Source: Oscillospiraceae bacterium | GTDB lineage: Bacteria > Bacillota_A > Clostridia > Oscillospirales > WRJC01 | Assembly: GCA_009782405.1 (NCBI GenBank) | Contig: WRJC01000016.1 | Location: 6,725 to 70,724, forward strand | Direction of reading: 5' to 3' | Length of the DNA: 64,000 nt | Notes under the pieces: model-generated | What the model was told of the DNA's origin: nothing | Database searches by the model: none | The model's input: the letters and a program-made list of their open reading frames with translations, nothing else | In this document: positions 52,976-62,171 of the stretch, one piece after another | Position numbering within the stretch: position 1 is the stretch's first letter | Layout: every line of letters starts with the position of its first letter | Translations under genes and position numbers: made by a program

Positions 52976-53371
52976 TTGAAAACACATGAATCAGCCGAGA
53001 ATTATTTGGAAACGATTTTGGCGCTGGGATACAACGGAAACCAAGTCCGTTCAATCGACATAGTGAACGAACTCGATTACAGCAAACCGAGCGTGAGCGT
53101 CGCCATGAAAAATTTGCGCGCGAAAGGATATATTGAAATAGACGGCGAGGGTTATATAACCCTGACCGAAAGCGGGAGGGAAATAGCGGAGTCTATGTAT
53201 GAAAGGCACATGCTCATTTCCGATTGGCTGATTTATCTCGGCGTCGACAAAAAAACGGCGGTAAACGACGCTTGCAAAATGGAACACGCCATGAGCGAAA
53301 AAAGCTTTTTTGCGATAAAAAACCAAATTGAAAAGTGGAAACGCGAAATTTACGCGAAAAAAGAAAAATGA
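52976..53371 (+). CDS. DtxR/MntR-family metal-dependent transcriptional regulator
   Basis: The 131-residue protein is a winged-helix regulator of the DtxR/MntR type, which binds DNA when loaded with Mn2+ or Fe2+. The opening HESAENYLETILAL, the helix-turn-helix near residues 24-50 (IDIVNELDYSKPSVSVAMKNL), the wing GYIEIDGEGYITLTESG and the dimerization helices are typical. The start is TTG at 52976, seven bases after GGGGGG. It lacks a C-terminal SH3-like domain, as in MntR. It diverges from the hybrid kinase; its targets are not in view. It ends one base before the convergent isomerase-like gene. Confidence 0.88.
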   Translation: MKTHESAENYLETILALGYNGNQVRSIDIVNELDYSKPSVSVAMKNLRAKGYIEIDGEGYITLTESGREIAESMYERHMLISDWLIYLGVDKKTAVNDACKMEHAMSEKSFFAIKNQIEKWKREIYAKKEK

Positions 53372-54232
53372 TCACAAAAGATTTTTCAGATATTTAAATC
53401 CTATGCTTGTGCCTTTTACCGGGTCTTCAAGACCTTCGAACTCAATGCTGAAATATCCATCGTATCCGCTCGATTTTATGATATTTAGGCATTGATCGAC
53501 CGGGGCGTTTCCGTGTCCGATTATCGAACCCCTCAAATAATTTCCGCCTCTTGATTTGAAGAAGCCATCTCCCGGGTTAGGACCCATTCCGCTTTTTATG
53601 TGGAAGTCTTTTACATGCACGTGTTTTATATACGGAGCCAAAATCCCCGTCGCATAAATCGGGTTTTCGTCCGCGCACAAAAAGTTTCCCAAATCCAGCA
53701 AAGCCCCGAAATTTTTGTGTCCGACTTTGTTTATGAGCTTTTCGACCCTGAGGCTGTCTTGGACAAAATATCCGTGATTTTCCACGGAAGTCGCTATCCC
53801 TTTTTTGTCGGCGTACTTTGTGACTTCGCGATACCCGTAGGCGAGCCTGTCCACCACGTCGTCAAAACCCCTTGGCGGAGGAATTTCTTTTTTCAACCCG
53901 TAAGTCGCATCGTGGCGCATGCATTTGGATCCCATAGCTTCTGCCAAGTCTACGTTGTGTTTGACCATTGCGATTTCGGCTTCTATATCCCCGCCGCTTC
54001 CATTGAGAAAATCGGAACCAATGCAATAATTTGGGATTTCAAGCCCTTCTTCGCCGCACAATTTTTTTATCAGCCCGCAAAATTCGAAAATATCGGTTTC
54101 CCCGTTTGGCACATGGGCGATTTCAAGCCCTTCAAATCCTTGTTCTTTGACTGTTTTCACGAGTTTGTAAATATCAAACCCATCCTTGCCGAATATGCTT
54201 GAATATGAATATGAACTTACGCCTATCTTCAT
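53372..54232 (-). CDS. Sugar phosphate isomerase/epimerase-like TIM-barrel protein
   Basis: The 286-residue protein has the xylose isomerase-like TIM barrel. It opens with MKIGVSSYSYSSIFGKDGF, has CMRHDATYG near 105, GIATSVENHGYFV near 145 with a metal-binding Glu, FGALLDLGNFLC near 175 and YFSIEFEGLED near the end, the usual order of metal ligands. Members act on inositol-derived ketoses or other sugars; substrate is unknown. GGAGG lies six bases before the ATG at 54232. It is the last gene of the long minus-strand run with TldD/TldE and MurD. Confidence 0.87.
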   Translation of the reverse strand: MKIGVSSYSYSSIFGKDGFDIYKLVKTVKEQGFEGLEIAHVPNGETDIFEFCGLIKKLCGEEGLEIPNYCIGSDFLNGSGGDIEAEIAMVKHNVDLAEAMGSKCMRHDATYGLKKEIPPPRGFDDVVDRLAYGYREVTKYADKKGIATSVENHGYFVQDSLRVEKLINKVGHKNFGALLDLGNFLCADENPIYATGILAPYIKHVHVKDFHIKSGMGPNPGDGFFKSRGGNYLRGSIIGHGNAPVDQCLNIIKSSGYDGYFSIEFEGLEDPVKGTSIGFKYLKNLL

Positions 54233-54267
54233 AAAAAAACCTCCATTATTTTTAAATTTAATTACAT

Positions 54268-55302
54268 TCAAATGACTTTTTCCATCGCCAATGCCAATTC
54301 AAAAACTGATTCCATATCAGAAAGATTTGCGACGCAGGAAGGCGAATGTATATATCGCGTGGGTAGGGAAATCGCGAGGACGCCCGCTCCTTCACCCGAT
54401 CTTTGGTATGCCCCGGATTCGTTTCCGCCCGCGACCGCTTGTTTTATCTGCGTTTTAATGTTGTTTTTTCCCGCCGTTTCGAGCGCGAGGGCTATTAATT
54501 TTTTATCGTATATCGCCGAATTGTCCATAACCGAAATGACCGCTCCGCCGCCAAGGTTGCATATTTTGTTTTTTTCTTTTTGGACGTAGATGTCTCCCGC
54601 AGTGGTGGATTCGAAAATTATCGCCACATCGGGTTTTAACATGTTCGCCGCAGTTTTTGCCCCGCGCAGCCCTATTTCCTCGCAAGTGGCAAATACAAAC
54701 CAGGCGTCCCGCGACAAATTTGATTTTATCAACTCGATTAAAAGATAGCATCCGAAACGGTCGTCGATCGCTTTGCATTTTATTTTGTTTTCGCCAAATT
54801 CCAAGAAATCTGATTTGAATACGGCAAAATCGCCGACTTCGATAGAATTTTCGGCTTTTTTGCTTTTTTTGCCATCTTTTTTTACCACGCCCGCATCCAA
54901 GTATATGTCGTCGATTTGGCATGGCTTATCGCGGTCTTCTTTTTTTATCAAATGCACCGGTTTTCCGCCGAACACGGCGTTCCGCCTTTTTTCGCCGATT
55001 GTCGCTTGCTTTCCGAGTATGGCCGTGGCTTCGATCCCGCCTAAATTTTTGAATTTGAGGTAGCCGTCATCGCCCGCCGAGGTTATCATGAAACCCACCT
55101 CGTCCATATGGGCAGAAAAAAGCCGCTTTTTTGGCGATGGATTTTCGCCTTTTTTGAAAACGATCAGATTTCCCACTTTGTCCGTGTAATATTCGGAAGC
55201 GAATTTTTTTATTTCTTCTGCTACCATGTCCCTGACTTCGTCTTCGTTGCCGCTCGGCCCGAAAGCGAGACATAATTTTTTTAGTAAGTTTTTATTTATC
55301 AT
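54268..55302 (-). CDS. M42-family metallo-aminopeptidase (second copy)
   Basis: The 344-residue protein belongs to the M42 cobalt/zinc aminopeptidases, large cytosolic complexes that trim peptides. Ligands are visible: FSAHMDEVGFM near residue 67, AIDDRFGCYLLIEL near 175, the catalytic Glu pair in FATCEEIGLRGAKTA near 205, and a late His in RYIHSPSCVANLSDM. The ATG at 55302 overlaps the upstream stop in an ATGA arrangement. It is a paralog of the preceding gene. The family has also been annotated as endoglucanase, which is usually wrong. Confidence 0.92.
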   Translation of the reverse strand: MINKNLLKKLCLAFGPSGNEDEVRDMVAEEIKKFASEYYTDKVGNLIVFKKGENPSPKKRLFSAHMDEVGFMITSAGDDGYLKFKNLGGIEATAILGKQATIGEKRRNAVFGGKPVHLIKKEDRDKPCQIDDIYLDAGVVKKDGKKSKKAENSIEVGDFAVFKSDFLEFGENKIKCKAIDDRFGCYLLIELIKSNLSRDAWFVFATCEEIGLRGAKTAANMLKPDVAIIFESTTAGDIYVQKEKNKICNLGGGAVISVMDNSAIYDKKLIALALETAGKNNIKTQIKQAVAGGNESGAYQRSGEGAGVLAISLPTRYIHSPSCVANLSDMESVFELALAMEKVI

Positions 55303-56378
55303 CAAATCAATTCCTCCGCGTTTTCCATAATTTCACGGATTAGTTCGGCTGCCGATTCTATGTCTTTGACGCTGCATATCTCGCTTGCGGTATGCATATT
55401 TTTTAACGGAGCGGAAACAAGGGCGCACGGTATCCCTTCTCCCGTTATCTGGATTATATCTGCATTTGTGCTCGTAGAAGCCGGGTTCGCATTTGCCTGC
55501 ACGGGGATTTTTTTATCCTTTGCCAAATTTATGATTTTTTTTGTGAGGCTTATATTTGTGGCTGCGGAATATGTAAGTCCCGGGCCTTTGCCGACTTCAA
55601 TTGAAACTGCGGCTTCAACGCCCGGATCGCGCGCAAAATCGACATCCAAAACCACGGCAAAATCCGGCTGTATGTTAAAAGCCGCAGTCGCTGCGCCGAC
55701 TCCGCTTGTTTCTTCGCCGGCGCAAAGCGCCATATGGATTTCGGTTCCGGCCATTTCAAGCGATTTTGCCGCGATCATCATAATCGCCGCGCACACCCTG
55801 TCATCCAATGCGCAGCAAGAGAAAAGGTCGTTTTCGAGATGCAAAAAATTCGGTTTGAAAGTTGCGGGCGAACCCACCTTCACTATTTTTTCAAGCTCTT
55901 CTTTTGAATCATAACCGGAATCGAGATATATGGCTTCAAATCCGGGAAGCGCGTTTCCGTCCGTTTTTTTTAGGTGCGGCGGCACGCTTGCCGCAATTGC
56001 CAATATTTTTTTGTCCGCTGAAAAGATAAAAGGTTCGTCTTCGGCGTATGTATATACATAAAATTCGGTGGCGGGCAGTATGTTTTTGTCAATGCCCCCC
56101 AGCGGTTTGATCCTCAAAAACCCGCCTTCCAATATTTCGGTCACCACAAATCCGATTTGGTCGATATGCGCTTCAAACATTATTTTTTTGGGATTTACGG
56201 TTTGCGACGCGGTTTTCTTGATCAAATGGCATCCGCCGAATTTGTCGAAAGATACCTCTTCGAAAACCCCGTCGAAATTTTCGGCTATGATCTGTTTTAT
56301 TTTGGGTTCGGCCATGTATTCGTATCCCGACGGGGAAACCACATTTGAAAATTGCCCGAGCAGCTTTTTTATGTTCAT
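55302..56378 (-). CDS. M42-family metallo-aminopeptidase (first copy)
   Basis: The 358-residue protein is also an M42 peptidase: FEAHIDQIGFVVTEI near residue 65, CALDDRVCAAIMM near 180, the catalytic pair in LCAGEETSGVGAATA near 212 and KNMHTASEICSVKDIE near the end. The ATG at 56378 is 14 bases after GGGG, while TTG at 56405 overlaps the murD stop; the true start is uncertain. The tandem pair probably has complementary peptide specificity, as seen where several M42 enzymes form mixed assemblies. Confidence 0.9.
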   Translation of the reverse strand: MNIKKLLGQFSNVVSPSGYEYMAEPKIKQIIAENFDGVFEEVSFDKFGGCHLIKKTASQTVNPKKIMFEAHIDQIGFVVTEILEGGFLRIKPLGGIDKNILPATEFYVYTYAEDEPFIFSADKKILAIAASVPPHLKKTDGNALPGFEAIYLDSGYDSKEELEKIVKVGSPATFKPNFLHLENDLFSCCALDDRVCAAIMMIAAKSLEMAGTEIHMALCAGEETSGVGAATAAFNIQPDFAVVLDVDFARDPGVEAAVSIEVGKGPGLTYSAATNISLTKKIINLAKDKKIPVQANANPASTSTNADIIQITGEGIPCALVSAPLKNMHTASEICSVKDIESAAELIREIMENAEELI

Positions 56379-56401
56379 CGTATTAATTTTTTCCCCTTCA
56401 A

Positions 56402-57823
56402 TCAAAACATGTTAACCAGTTCTTTGAATTTTTTTCCGCGTTCCTCGAAATTTTTGAAATCGCCGAAAGAGGCGCAAGCGGGCGAAAGCAAAACGATGTC
56501 GCCGGAATTTGCGAGTTCGTTCGCTTTTTTTACGGCTTCGTCGAAGGAATCCGATATATGCACAATCAAATTTTCGCAGTTTTCGTCGTTTTTTTTGTAA
56601 TCGTCGAGGCATTTTTTTATTTTTTCCCTCGTTTCCCCGTACAGCACCGCCGCTTTCGCTTTTTTGTGGAGCGAGGGCGCGAGCGGGTCAAATGCTATTT
56701 TTTTGTCGGAGCCTCCGAGTATCAAGATTATTTTTTTGTTTTGTTCAAAATAATCCAAAGCGGTGATTGTGCGGGTAGGGGAGGAGTCTATCGACGAGTT
56801 GTAATAACGCACCCCTTCATGTTCCCTGACGAATTCTATTCTGTGCTCGACTCCGGCAAATGTTTTCGCCACTTCCAATATCGCCTCGCCGCCGGCGATA
56901 TCGTGCGTGGCCGCTATCGCCGCCATAAAATTTAAAACGTTGTGCGCGCCCGGAATTGCGATGTCGCTTTTACTGATGATTTTTTTTTCTTCTCCGCCGC
57001 AGCGGGCGACAATGGAATCTTTATCGCGATAAACCCCGTTTTGGTGGCATTTTGGCAGGATATCCATGGAAAAGAAATATTTTTCCGCTTTGGATTCGTT
57101 TCCGAAACTTCGCACAGATTCGTCGCCGTAATTTAAAATGACCCTGTCGGATTCTTTTTGGTTTTTGCATATTGTTTTTTTCGCGTCCGCATATTCGCCC
57201 ATGTCCTTGTGCCAATCCAAATGATTCGGGGTGATATTCGTGACAAGCGCTACATTAGGGGCAAAAGCATCGTTGTCCAAGTCAAAAAGCTGGAACGACG
57301 ACAGCTCGAGCACGGCATAATCGCCTTTTTTGATGTTTTCGATTTTACTTAGCAGGGGCTCGCCGATATTTCCGCCCACATGAACCGTTTTGCCGGAAGC
57401 TTTTAAAATTTCGCCTATTATCGTGGTGGTAGTGGTTTTGCCCGCGCTTCCCGTAACCGCGATTGTGAAAGCGGGGCACAGCAAAAAAAACAGCTCCATT
57501 TCGCTTGTCATCAGGCTGCCGCCGTTCGAAGCTTCTAAAAAACAAGGCAAGTCCCGCCTTATCCCCGGGCTTTTGAAAATCACGTCTTCGCATAAATCAT
57601 CTAAATAATTTTCGCCGAGAATATAGCTTATATCTTCCGGTTTCGGAATGTTTCCCTCTGCGAAAATATCCCTTTTGTCCCGCGCCGTTATTTTTTTTGC
57701 CCCGCATCTGCGCAAAAAACCGATCAGCGGGATATTGCTTTTTCCGATTCCCACAACAGAAACGGTTTTGTTTTTTATGAAGCTTTCAAATTCGCTTAGT
57801 GTCCGTATGTTTTTGTATTCCAT
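56402..57823 (-). CDS. murD: UDP-N-acetylmuramoylalanine-D-glutamate ligase
   Basis: MurD adds D-glutamate to UDP-MurNAc-L-Ala in peptidoglycan synthesis. The 473-residue protein has an N-terminal UDP-binding Rossmann-like domain (VSVVGIGKSNIPLI), the ATP loop VTGSAGKTTTTTIIGEIL near residue 120, NITPNHLDWHKDM near 195, and FAGVEHRIEFV near 325 followed by YYNSSIDSSPT typical of MurD. The ATG at 57823 has only a weak GAAGAT ribosome site, but it lies four bases after the tldE stop, so coupling is likely. It is not in a wall-division gene cluster, which is odd for this gene; a second copy elsewhere is possible. Confidence 0.93.
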   Translation of the reverse strand: MEYKNIRTLSEFESFIKNKTVSVVGIGKSNIPLIGFLRRCGAKKITARDKRDIFAEGNIPKPEDISYILGENYLDDLCEDVIFKSPGIRRDLPCFLEASNGGSLMTSEMELFFLLCPAFTIAVTGSAGKTTTTTIIGEILKASGKTVHVGGNIGEPLLSKIENIKKGDYAVLELSSFQLFDLDNDAFAPNVALVTNITPNHLDWHKDMGEYADAKKTICKNQKESDRVILNYGDESVRSFGNESKAEKYFFSMDILPKCHQNGVYRDKDSIVARCGGEEKKIISKSDIAIPGAHNVLNFMAAIAATHDIAGGEAILEVAKTFAGVEHRIEFVREHEGVRYYNSSIDSSPTRTITALDYFEQNKKIILILGGSDKKIAFDPLAPSLHKKAKAAVLYGETREKIKKCLDDYKKNDENCENLIVHISDSFDEAVKKANELANSGDIVLLSPACASFGDFKNFEERGKKFKELVNMF

Positions 57824-57827
57824 ATCT

Positions 57828-59123
57828 TCATTTTCCCGAAATAACCACGCCGTCGAATGCGGCCCAGGGGATCGTGTCTTCGCTGTCCTCATAAGCGCTC
57901 ATGCCGGCAACGTGAAACAGCATCTCCAACATATTGCCGGAAACCATAGTTTCGGAAATCGCACCCGCGATTTTGCCGTCCTCTATCAAAAAGCTGTTTT
58001 TCGCCACCCCCGAAAAATCGCCGTTTGGAGCCATGGCGCCCCCCGAGAAGCGGTTGATCAATATGCCGCGCCCGATGCTTTTCGTGAGCTCCTCCACGGA
58101 CAGTTCGCCGGGCGCAATCACTGTGCATCCGGTCGCGGAGGCCCGGGGCAGCCCGGTTTTCAGGGCGGCATATTCGCCGAGCGAAAACGCGGCGAGCTTT
58201 CCCTCTTTTATTATATCCTGCTTTTTTGCCAGATACCCGTCCTGCAGCCGCCAGGCGTTTATCATGCGCTCGTCGAGTGGGTCGTACCAAACGCTTATGC
58301 GCCCGTCGGCGACCATCTCGCCGATTTTTTCCCTCCACGGGCTGGTCCCGGCGATTATCGCCCCGCCGCCCACGCAGTTGCCTAAAGCCGAACCCACGAA
58401 ATGACCGACGCTTCCCGGCGGGCAAAGCAGAACCCCCGTGAATTTGCCCTCCACAGGTTTCGCGTCGAGTTCCATCGCCGAACCGGCGATGAGCCTCCGC
58501 AGATCGCTCGAATGGTCGAGAATCGGCTCGTCCAAATCTTTGGCCGCATATCCCGAGCCGTTGAACGATGTGGTTTTGTCCCCGTCGCGCGCCGAGAAGC
58601 TTACGCTCGTTCCGTACTGCGAGGCTATGTTTAAAACGCGGGTGCCATTTGAGTTGGAATATACCGAATCCCAAGAATTGTGGCTCGTGATGAACTGCAT
58701 CACTTCGGTTTTCGGGTATTCCTGCCTGATCTGTTCCAAGCATTCGGCCATCCTGTCGTACATCAGATCTGGATTTGATTCCGTTTTCCCCAAATCAAAG
58801 ATATGTTCCCCGATGCCCTCCGATATGACTTCCGCGCTGTCCGGTTCCGAGGATTTTGCCGCGTCGAGCGCGGCCTCGACGGCTTTGTCCACGGTTTCGC
58901 GGTCCATTTTGTTCGTTCCGTACGAGCCTTTTTTCGAGCCTGCGAGCGCGCGTATGCTTATCGAGCTTGAAAATGTGGTGCGCATGAGCGAAAACTTGCC
59001 CGCGTCGTAGTTCAATTCGTCCAGCGCTCCGCGCGAAACCGAAACATCCGCCCCGTCGGCGCCTTTTTCTTTCAGCCTCTTATGCGCATATTCGGCTATA
59101 TCGTATAGTTCCTTGTTATCCAT
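57828..59123 (-). CDS. pmbA: Metalloprotease-like subunit TldE (PmbA)
   Basis: The 431-residue protein is the non-catalytic TldE/PmbA partner of TldD. It has the common fold (GADGADVSVSRGALDELNY, SVSFSARDGDKTTSF near 165) and lacks the HExxxH motif, as expected. In other bacteria TldD/TldE degrade unfolded leader peptides and mature small modified peptides. The ATG at 59123 follows GGAGGGAG by eight bases. The gene starts four bases after tldD, so the subunits are made together. Confidence 0.92.
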   Translation of the reverse strand: MDNKELYDIAEYAHKRLKEKGADGADVSVSRGALDELNYDAGKFSLMRTTFSSSISIRALAGSKKGSYGTNKMDRETVDKAVEAALDAAKSSEPDSAEVISEGIGEHIFDLGKTESNPDLMYDRMAECLEQIRQEYPKTEVMQFITSHNSWDSVYSNSNGTRVLNIASQYGTSVSFSARDGDKTTSFNGSGYAAKDLDEPILDHSSDLRRLIAGSAMELDAKPVEGKFTGVLLCPPGSVGHFVGSALGNCVGGGAIIAGTSPWREKIGEMVADGRISVWYDPLDERMINAWRLQDGYLAKKQDIIKEGKLAAFSLGEYAALKTGLPRASATGCTVIAPGELSVEELTKSIGRGILINRFSGGAMAPNGDFSGVAKNSFLIEDGKIAGAISETMVSGNMLEMLFHVAGMSAYEDSEDTIPWAAFDGVVISGK

Positions 59124-59127
59124 CGTT

Positions 59128-60510
59128 TTATCTCCCTCCAATATTTACGCGGCATTTTATCGCCGGTCCGCCCATTCCCGTCGGCATCGGCTGTTTTTTC
59201 CCGCACATTCCGTTCGAGGTCCAGTTCATGTCGTCGGACAGCATCGTGACTGTTTTCAAAACTTCAAACGCCACGCCGGATATCGTGGTGTCGCGTATGG
59301 CGCGCGCGATTTTGCCTTTTTTGATCTCATAACCCTCGACCACGCCGAACATGAACTCGCTGGTGAGGTCGGCCTGGCCGTTGTTCCAGGATACGAGATA
59401 ATAACCGTTGTCGATGGAGGCTATCATGTCCTCCATTTTGTTTTTTCCGGGGAGGATTGCGGTGTTGCGCATGCGTATCAGCGGCTCGTCGGAATAGGCG
59501 TGGGCTCTGGCGTTTCCGGTCGGCAAATGGCCGAAATGGCCGGCCGACTCGCGGTTATGCATATACCCGGCCAAAACGCCGTCCTTGATCAAAACCGCAT
59601 CTTTTGCCGCAACTCCTTCGTCGTCGATGTATATCGGCTGGGGCGTTTGCCGCCCAAACGCCGTATTTGCGAAATCGATCATGGTGACCATTTCGCTCGC
59701 CACGGGTTTTCCGAGATAGGGCCCGGCCACCGAGCCGCCGAGAACGAGATCGGCTTCGACTGTGTGCCCGATCGCCTCGTGGGCCAGTATCCCCGCGAGT
59801 TTCGAATCGAGTATCACGTCGCAGGCCCCGGCTTCGGCGAAGGCGCCCTCGCGTTTTTTCATCAGCTTTTCATAGAGGACATCGATTCCCGGAAAGAGCA
59901 GCTTTGGGTCGCTGAACTGGTCCGGGAAAAAACCCGGCCCGCCGAAAGGCTCGTAAAGATCCACCGGGGCCCCGTCGTCCGCCCCGGCGGTCATCATGCA
60001 ATAGGCAAAAGCGCTGGGGATGAGGGAATAGCCGTCCGCGCCGTCGCTGGTGACGAACAGCTTTTCGATGTAATTGCAGCTGACGGAAACGGAACGCGAA
60101 GTCAAGCCGGGGTATTTTGCTGCAATGTACGCGTCGATTTCCTTGGCGAATTCCAAAAACACTTTTTGCTCGCTGTCGTTTACCTCGCTACGCTCGCTAT
60201 CCAGCCTTCCGCCCTCCAGCGCGGCAAGCGGCGGCTTCGGCGAGCCTAAGCGCGATGTCAGAAATTCGGCGTTGCGCTCAGCGGCATTCAGCACCGCTTC
60301 TATCGCTTTTTCGTCATATTCCGTCCCGGACGCGAATCCCCAAAAACCCCCTTTGTACACCCGCGCCGAAAGCCCGGAGCCCTCCCCGGAAGAATTGCCC
60401 ACGATGTTGCCTTTTAGAAGCCCGACGCTGCGCGAGCCGTTTCTTTGAAAGCGCAATTCCGTGTGACCCGTGATTTTTTGCTTGAATGGAGCCAATAAAT
60501 CTTGAAGCAT
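59128..60510 (-). CDS. tldD: Metalloprotease TldD
   Basis: TldD is the zinc protease subunit of the TldD/TldE heterodimer. The 460-residue protein has the HExxxH zinc site in LAGILAHEAIGHTVEADL near residue 230 and the family segment IDDEGVAAKDAVLIKDGVLAGYMHNRE in two parts near 295-320. It ends with the typical NIGGR. The ATG at 60510 is 10 bases after GGAGG. The pair trims unfolded or partly modified peptides. It follows the solute-binding lipoprotein by 27 bases and precedes murD and two M42 peptidases. Confidence 0.94.
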   Translation of the reverse strand: MLQDLLAPFKQKITGHTELRFQRNGSRSVGLLKGNIVGNSSGEGSGLSARVYKGGFWGFASGTEYDEKAIEAVLNAAERNAEFLTSRLGSPKPPLAALEGGRLDSERSEVNDSEQKVFLEFAKEIDAYIAAKYPGLTSRSVSVSCNYIEKLFVTSDGADGYSLIPSAFAYCMMTAGADDGAPVDLYEPFGGPGFFPDQFSDPKLLFPGIDVLYEKLMKKREGAFAEAGACDVILDSKLAGILAHEAIGHTVEADLVLGGSVAGPYLGKPVASEMVTMIDFANTAFGRQTPQPIYIDDEGVAAKDAVLIKDGVLAGYMHNRESAGHFGHLPTGNARAHAYSDEPLIRMRNTAILPGKNKMEDMIASIDNGYYLVSWNNGQADLTSEFMFGVVEGYEIKKGKIARAIRDTTISGVAFEVLKTVTMLSDDMNWTSNGMCGKKQPMPTGMGGPAIKCRVNIGGR

Positions 60511-60537
60511 TTTTTTCAATCCTCCTTTTTGTTTTTC

Positions 60538-61995
60538 CTATTTTTCGGAATCAATCGCATCCATTATCTTTTGGATTTCCGCTTCGCATTTGGGTTTGTT
60601 TTTTTCGACAAAAGAGGCGATGTTCGTGTTTAGATCTTCGGCCATCTGGCATATGAGCTGGGTAAAATTGTTGAAATTCAGCAATGTTCCGGTATCATAG
60701 TTCAAGTTGCCGAAAATATAGTCTATCATGTCCGAAGACTCGTCGTCCCTCGCCGATTTTGTTTTTAATATGTTTTCATAAAACACCGGAACGACCGATT
60801 TGTGCCCTTCATATGAAAGCGCATCCAAAAACAGGCCCGTGTTTTCCATGTCTTCATTTGTGGTCGGCACGCAGATTATATTCAGCCCCAATCCGTAAAT
60901 ATTCGGCAGATATTCTTTTTGCTCCTTGTTGTACTTGGGCAGCGGAATTATCCCGAAATCGACTTCTTCCCCGCGAAGATCCACAACATGGAGCGCCCAG
61001 GCAAACCTAAACAGCGTCCGGTTCGAAGTGAACGCGGCTTCGATCCTTCTCCAGTTCGAGCTGTATGATTCGTCGAAAAGCTGAGCGAACGTATTTTGGA
61101 TCTTGTACAAATTTTCGCCCTCGTCCAGCGTTATACTCGGAAATCCGCCGGAATCCAGTTTTATCACGTTTACGCCGAAAGCGTTCAACAGGTTCCAGAC
61201 GTAGTCGCGGTCATAGTTTATTCCCCACATATCGGCTTCCGTCATTTTGCCGTCCCCGTCCAAGTCGCCCGCTATCTGCTTGGCCATTTCGATCAATTTG
61301 TCGAAAGTCCAATCCCCGTTTTCCACAAGCTCATAAGGAGAGGCAAAGCCGTGATCCTTTATTATGTTTTTGTTGAAGCACATCAAAGAGGCGAGGCTCA
61401 CTTCCGTGGTCGAGATATTTCCGCTCACCCCGTGGCGTTTCCCGCCCAAAAGAAGCGCGTCGGAACACTTTTTGCGCCACCATGGGCGGTCGAAATCGAT
61501 ATTCTCCAGCTCATTCAAGTCGACCAGATTGTTTCCGGTCAAAAGCGTGGTAAAATTGATCCCCCTCACCATCGCGATGTCGTAGACATGGTCTCCGGCC
61601 CGAACCGACTTTTGGATTTTTGCGACATCGTCGTTTGGTTCATAGCTTCCGGAAACCTGATTTATCGCGCAGTTGTAGTTTTCCTCGATTTTCAGCCTTC
61701 TTTGGTAAGCGGCGTCGTTCAGGGGCTCCCCCAAATATTCCTCCGGGCACAGATCGTGGACTTCAAGGGGGGGCCAATCCCACCAGCCGGAAGTAATCAC
61801 CGTGAATTCTTTGCCGCCCATATCTTTTGCCGGGATTTCAAATTCGGGCTCCGTCGTTTTTTCCGATTCGCCCAAATCGTTTTTTGGGGATTCTTGCGTT
61901 TCGGATTCCATGTTTTTTGAATCCGGTTTGTCGGAACAAGCCGCGAAAATCAAGATATATGCCAATATGATCGGCAAAAATTTGAATTTTTGCAT
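60538..61995 (-). CDS. Extracellular solute-binding lipoprotein
   Basis: The 485-residue protein has a lipoprotein signal (MQKFKFLPIILAYILIF, cysteine near residue 20 after Phe-Ala-Ala), an acidic spacer and a solute-binding fold. It is a diverged paralog of the protein at 14853-16328: MGGKEFTVITSGWW opening, GEPLNDAAYQRR, WWRKKCSDALLLGGKRHG, and a calcium-loop-like DLDGDGKMTEADMWG near residue 245. No permease is encoded near it. It leads the long run with tldD, pmbA, murD and two M42 peptidases, so a peptide ligand is possible. Confidence 0.85.
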   Translation of the reverse strand: MQKFKFLPIILAYILIFAACSDKPDSKNMESETQESPKNDLGESEKTTEPEFEIPAKDMGGKEFTVITSGWWDWPPLEVHDLCPEEYLGEPLNDAAYQRRLKIEENYNCAINQVSGSYEPNDDVAKIQKSVRAGDHVYDIAMVRGINFTTLLTGNNLVDLNELENIDFDRPWWRKKCSDALLLGGKRHGVSGNISTTEVSLASLMCFNKNIIKDHGFASPYELVENGDWTFDKLIEMAKQIAGDLDGDGKMTEADMWGINYDRDYVWNLLNAFGVNVIKLDSGGFPSITLDEGENLYKIQNTFAQLFDESYSSNWRRIEAAFTSNRTLFRFAWALHVVDLRGEEVDFGIIPLPKYNKEQKEYLPNIYGLGLNIICVPTTNEDMENTGLFLDALSYEGHKSVVPVFYENILKTKSARDDESSDMIDYIFGNLNYDTGTLLNFNNFTQLICQMAEDLNTNIASFVEKNKPKCEAEIQKIMDAIDSEK

Positions 61996-62033
61996 GGATT
62001 TCGTTCCTCCCGCTATTTTTTGACTTTGGCTTG

Positions 62034-62062
62034 ATTATATCAAATTTGTCCGAATATGTCAA
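62034..62062 (-). promoter_or_regulatory. Promoter of the lipoprotein-tldD-pmbA-murD-M42 run
   Basis: On the minus strand perfect TTGACA and TATAAT are 17 bases apart, with the -10 39 bases before the lipoprotein ATG at 61995. Confidence 0.82.
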
Positions 62063-62122
62063 GCATAACCCGGAAGAAAAAGCTGTTTGCGAATTTATTT
62101 ACAAAAAATACAAAAAATAATT

Positions 62123-62151
62123 TTGACAAATTGTTTAAAATGGTTTATAAT
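62123..62151 (+). promoter_or_regulatory. Promoter of rnpB
   Basis: Perfect TTGACA and TATAAT are 17 bases apart, and transcription would begin near 62158, close to the RNA's P1 helix. It diverges from the lipoprotein promoter. Confidence 0.85.
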
Positions 62152-62171
62152 GTATAAGAGGCAAGGCTATA

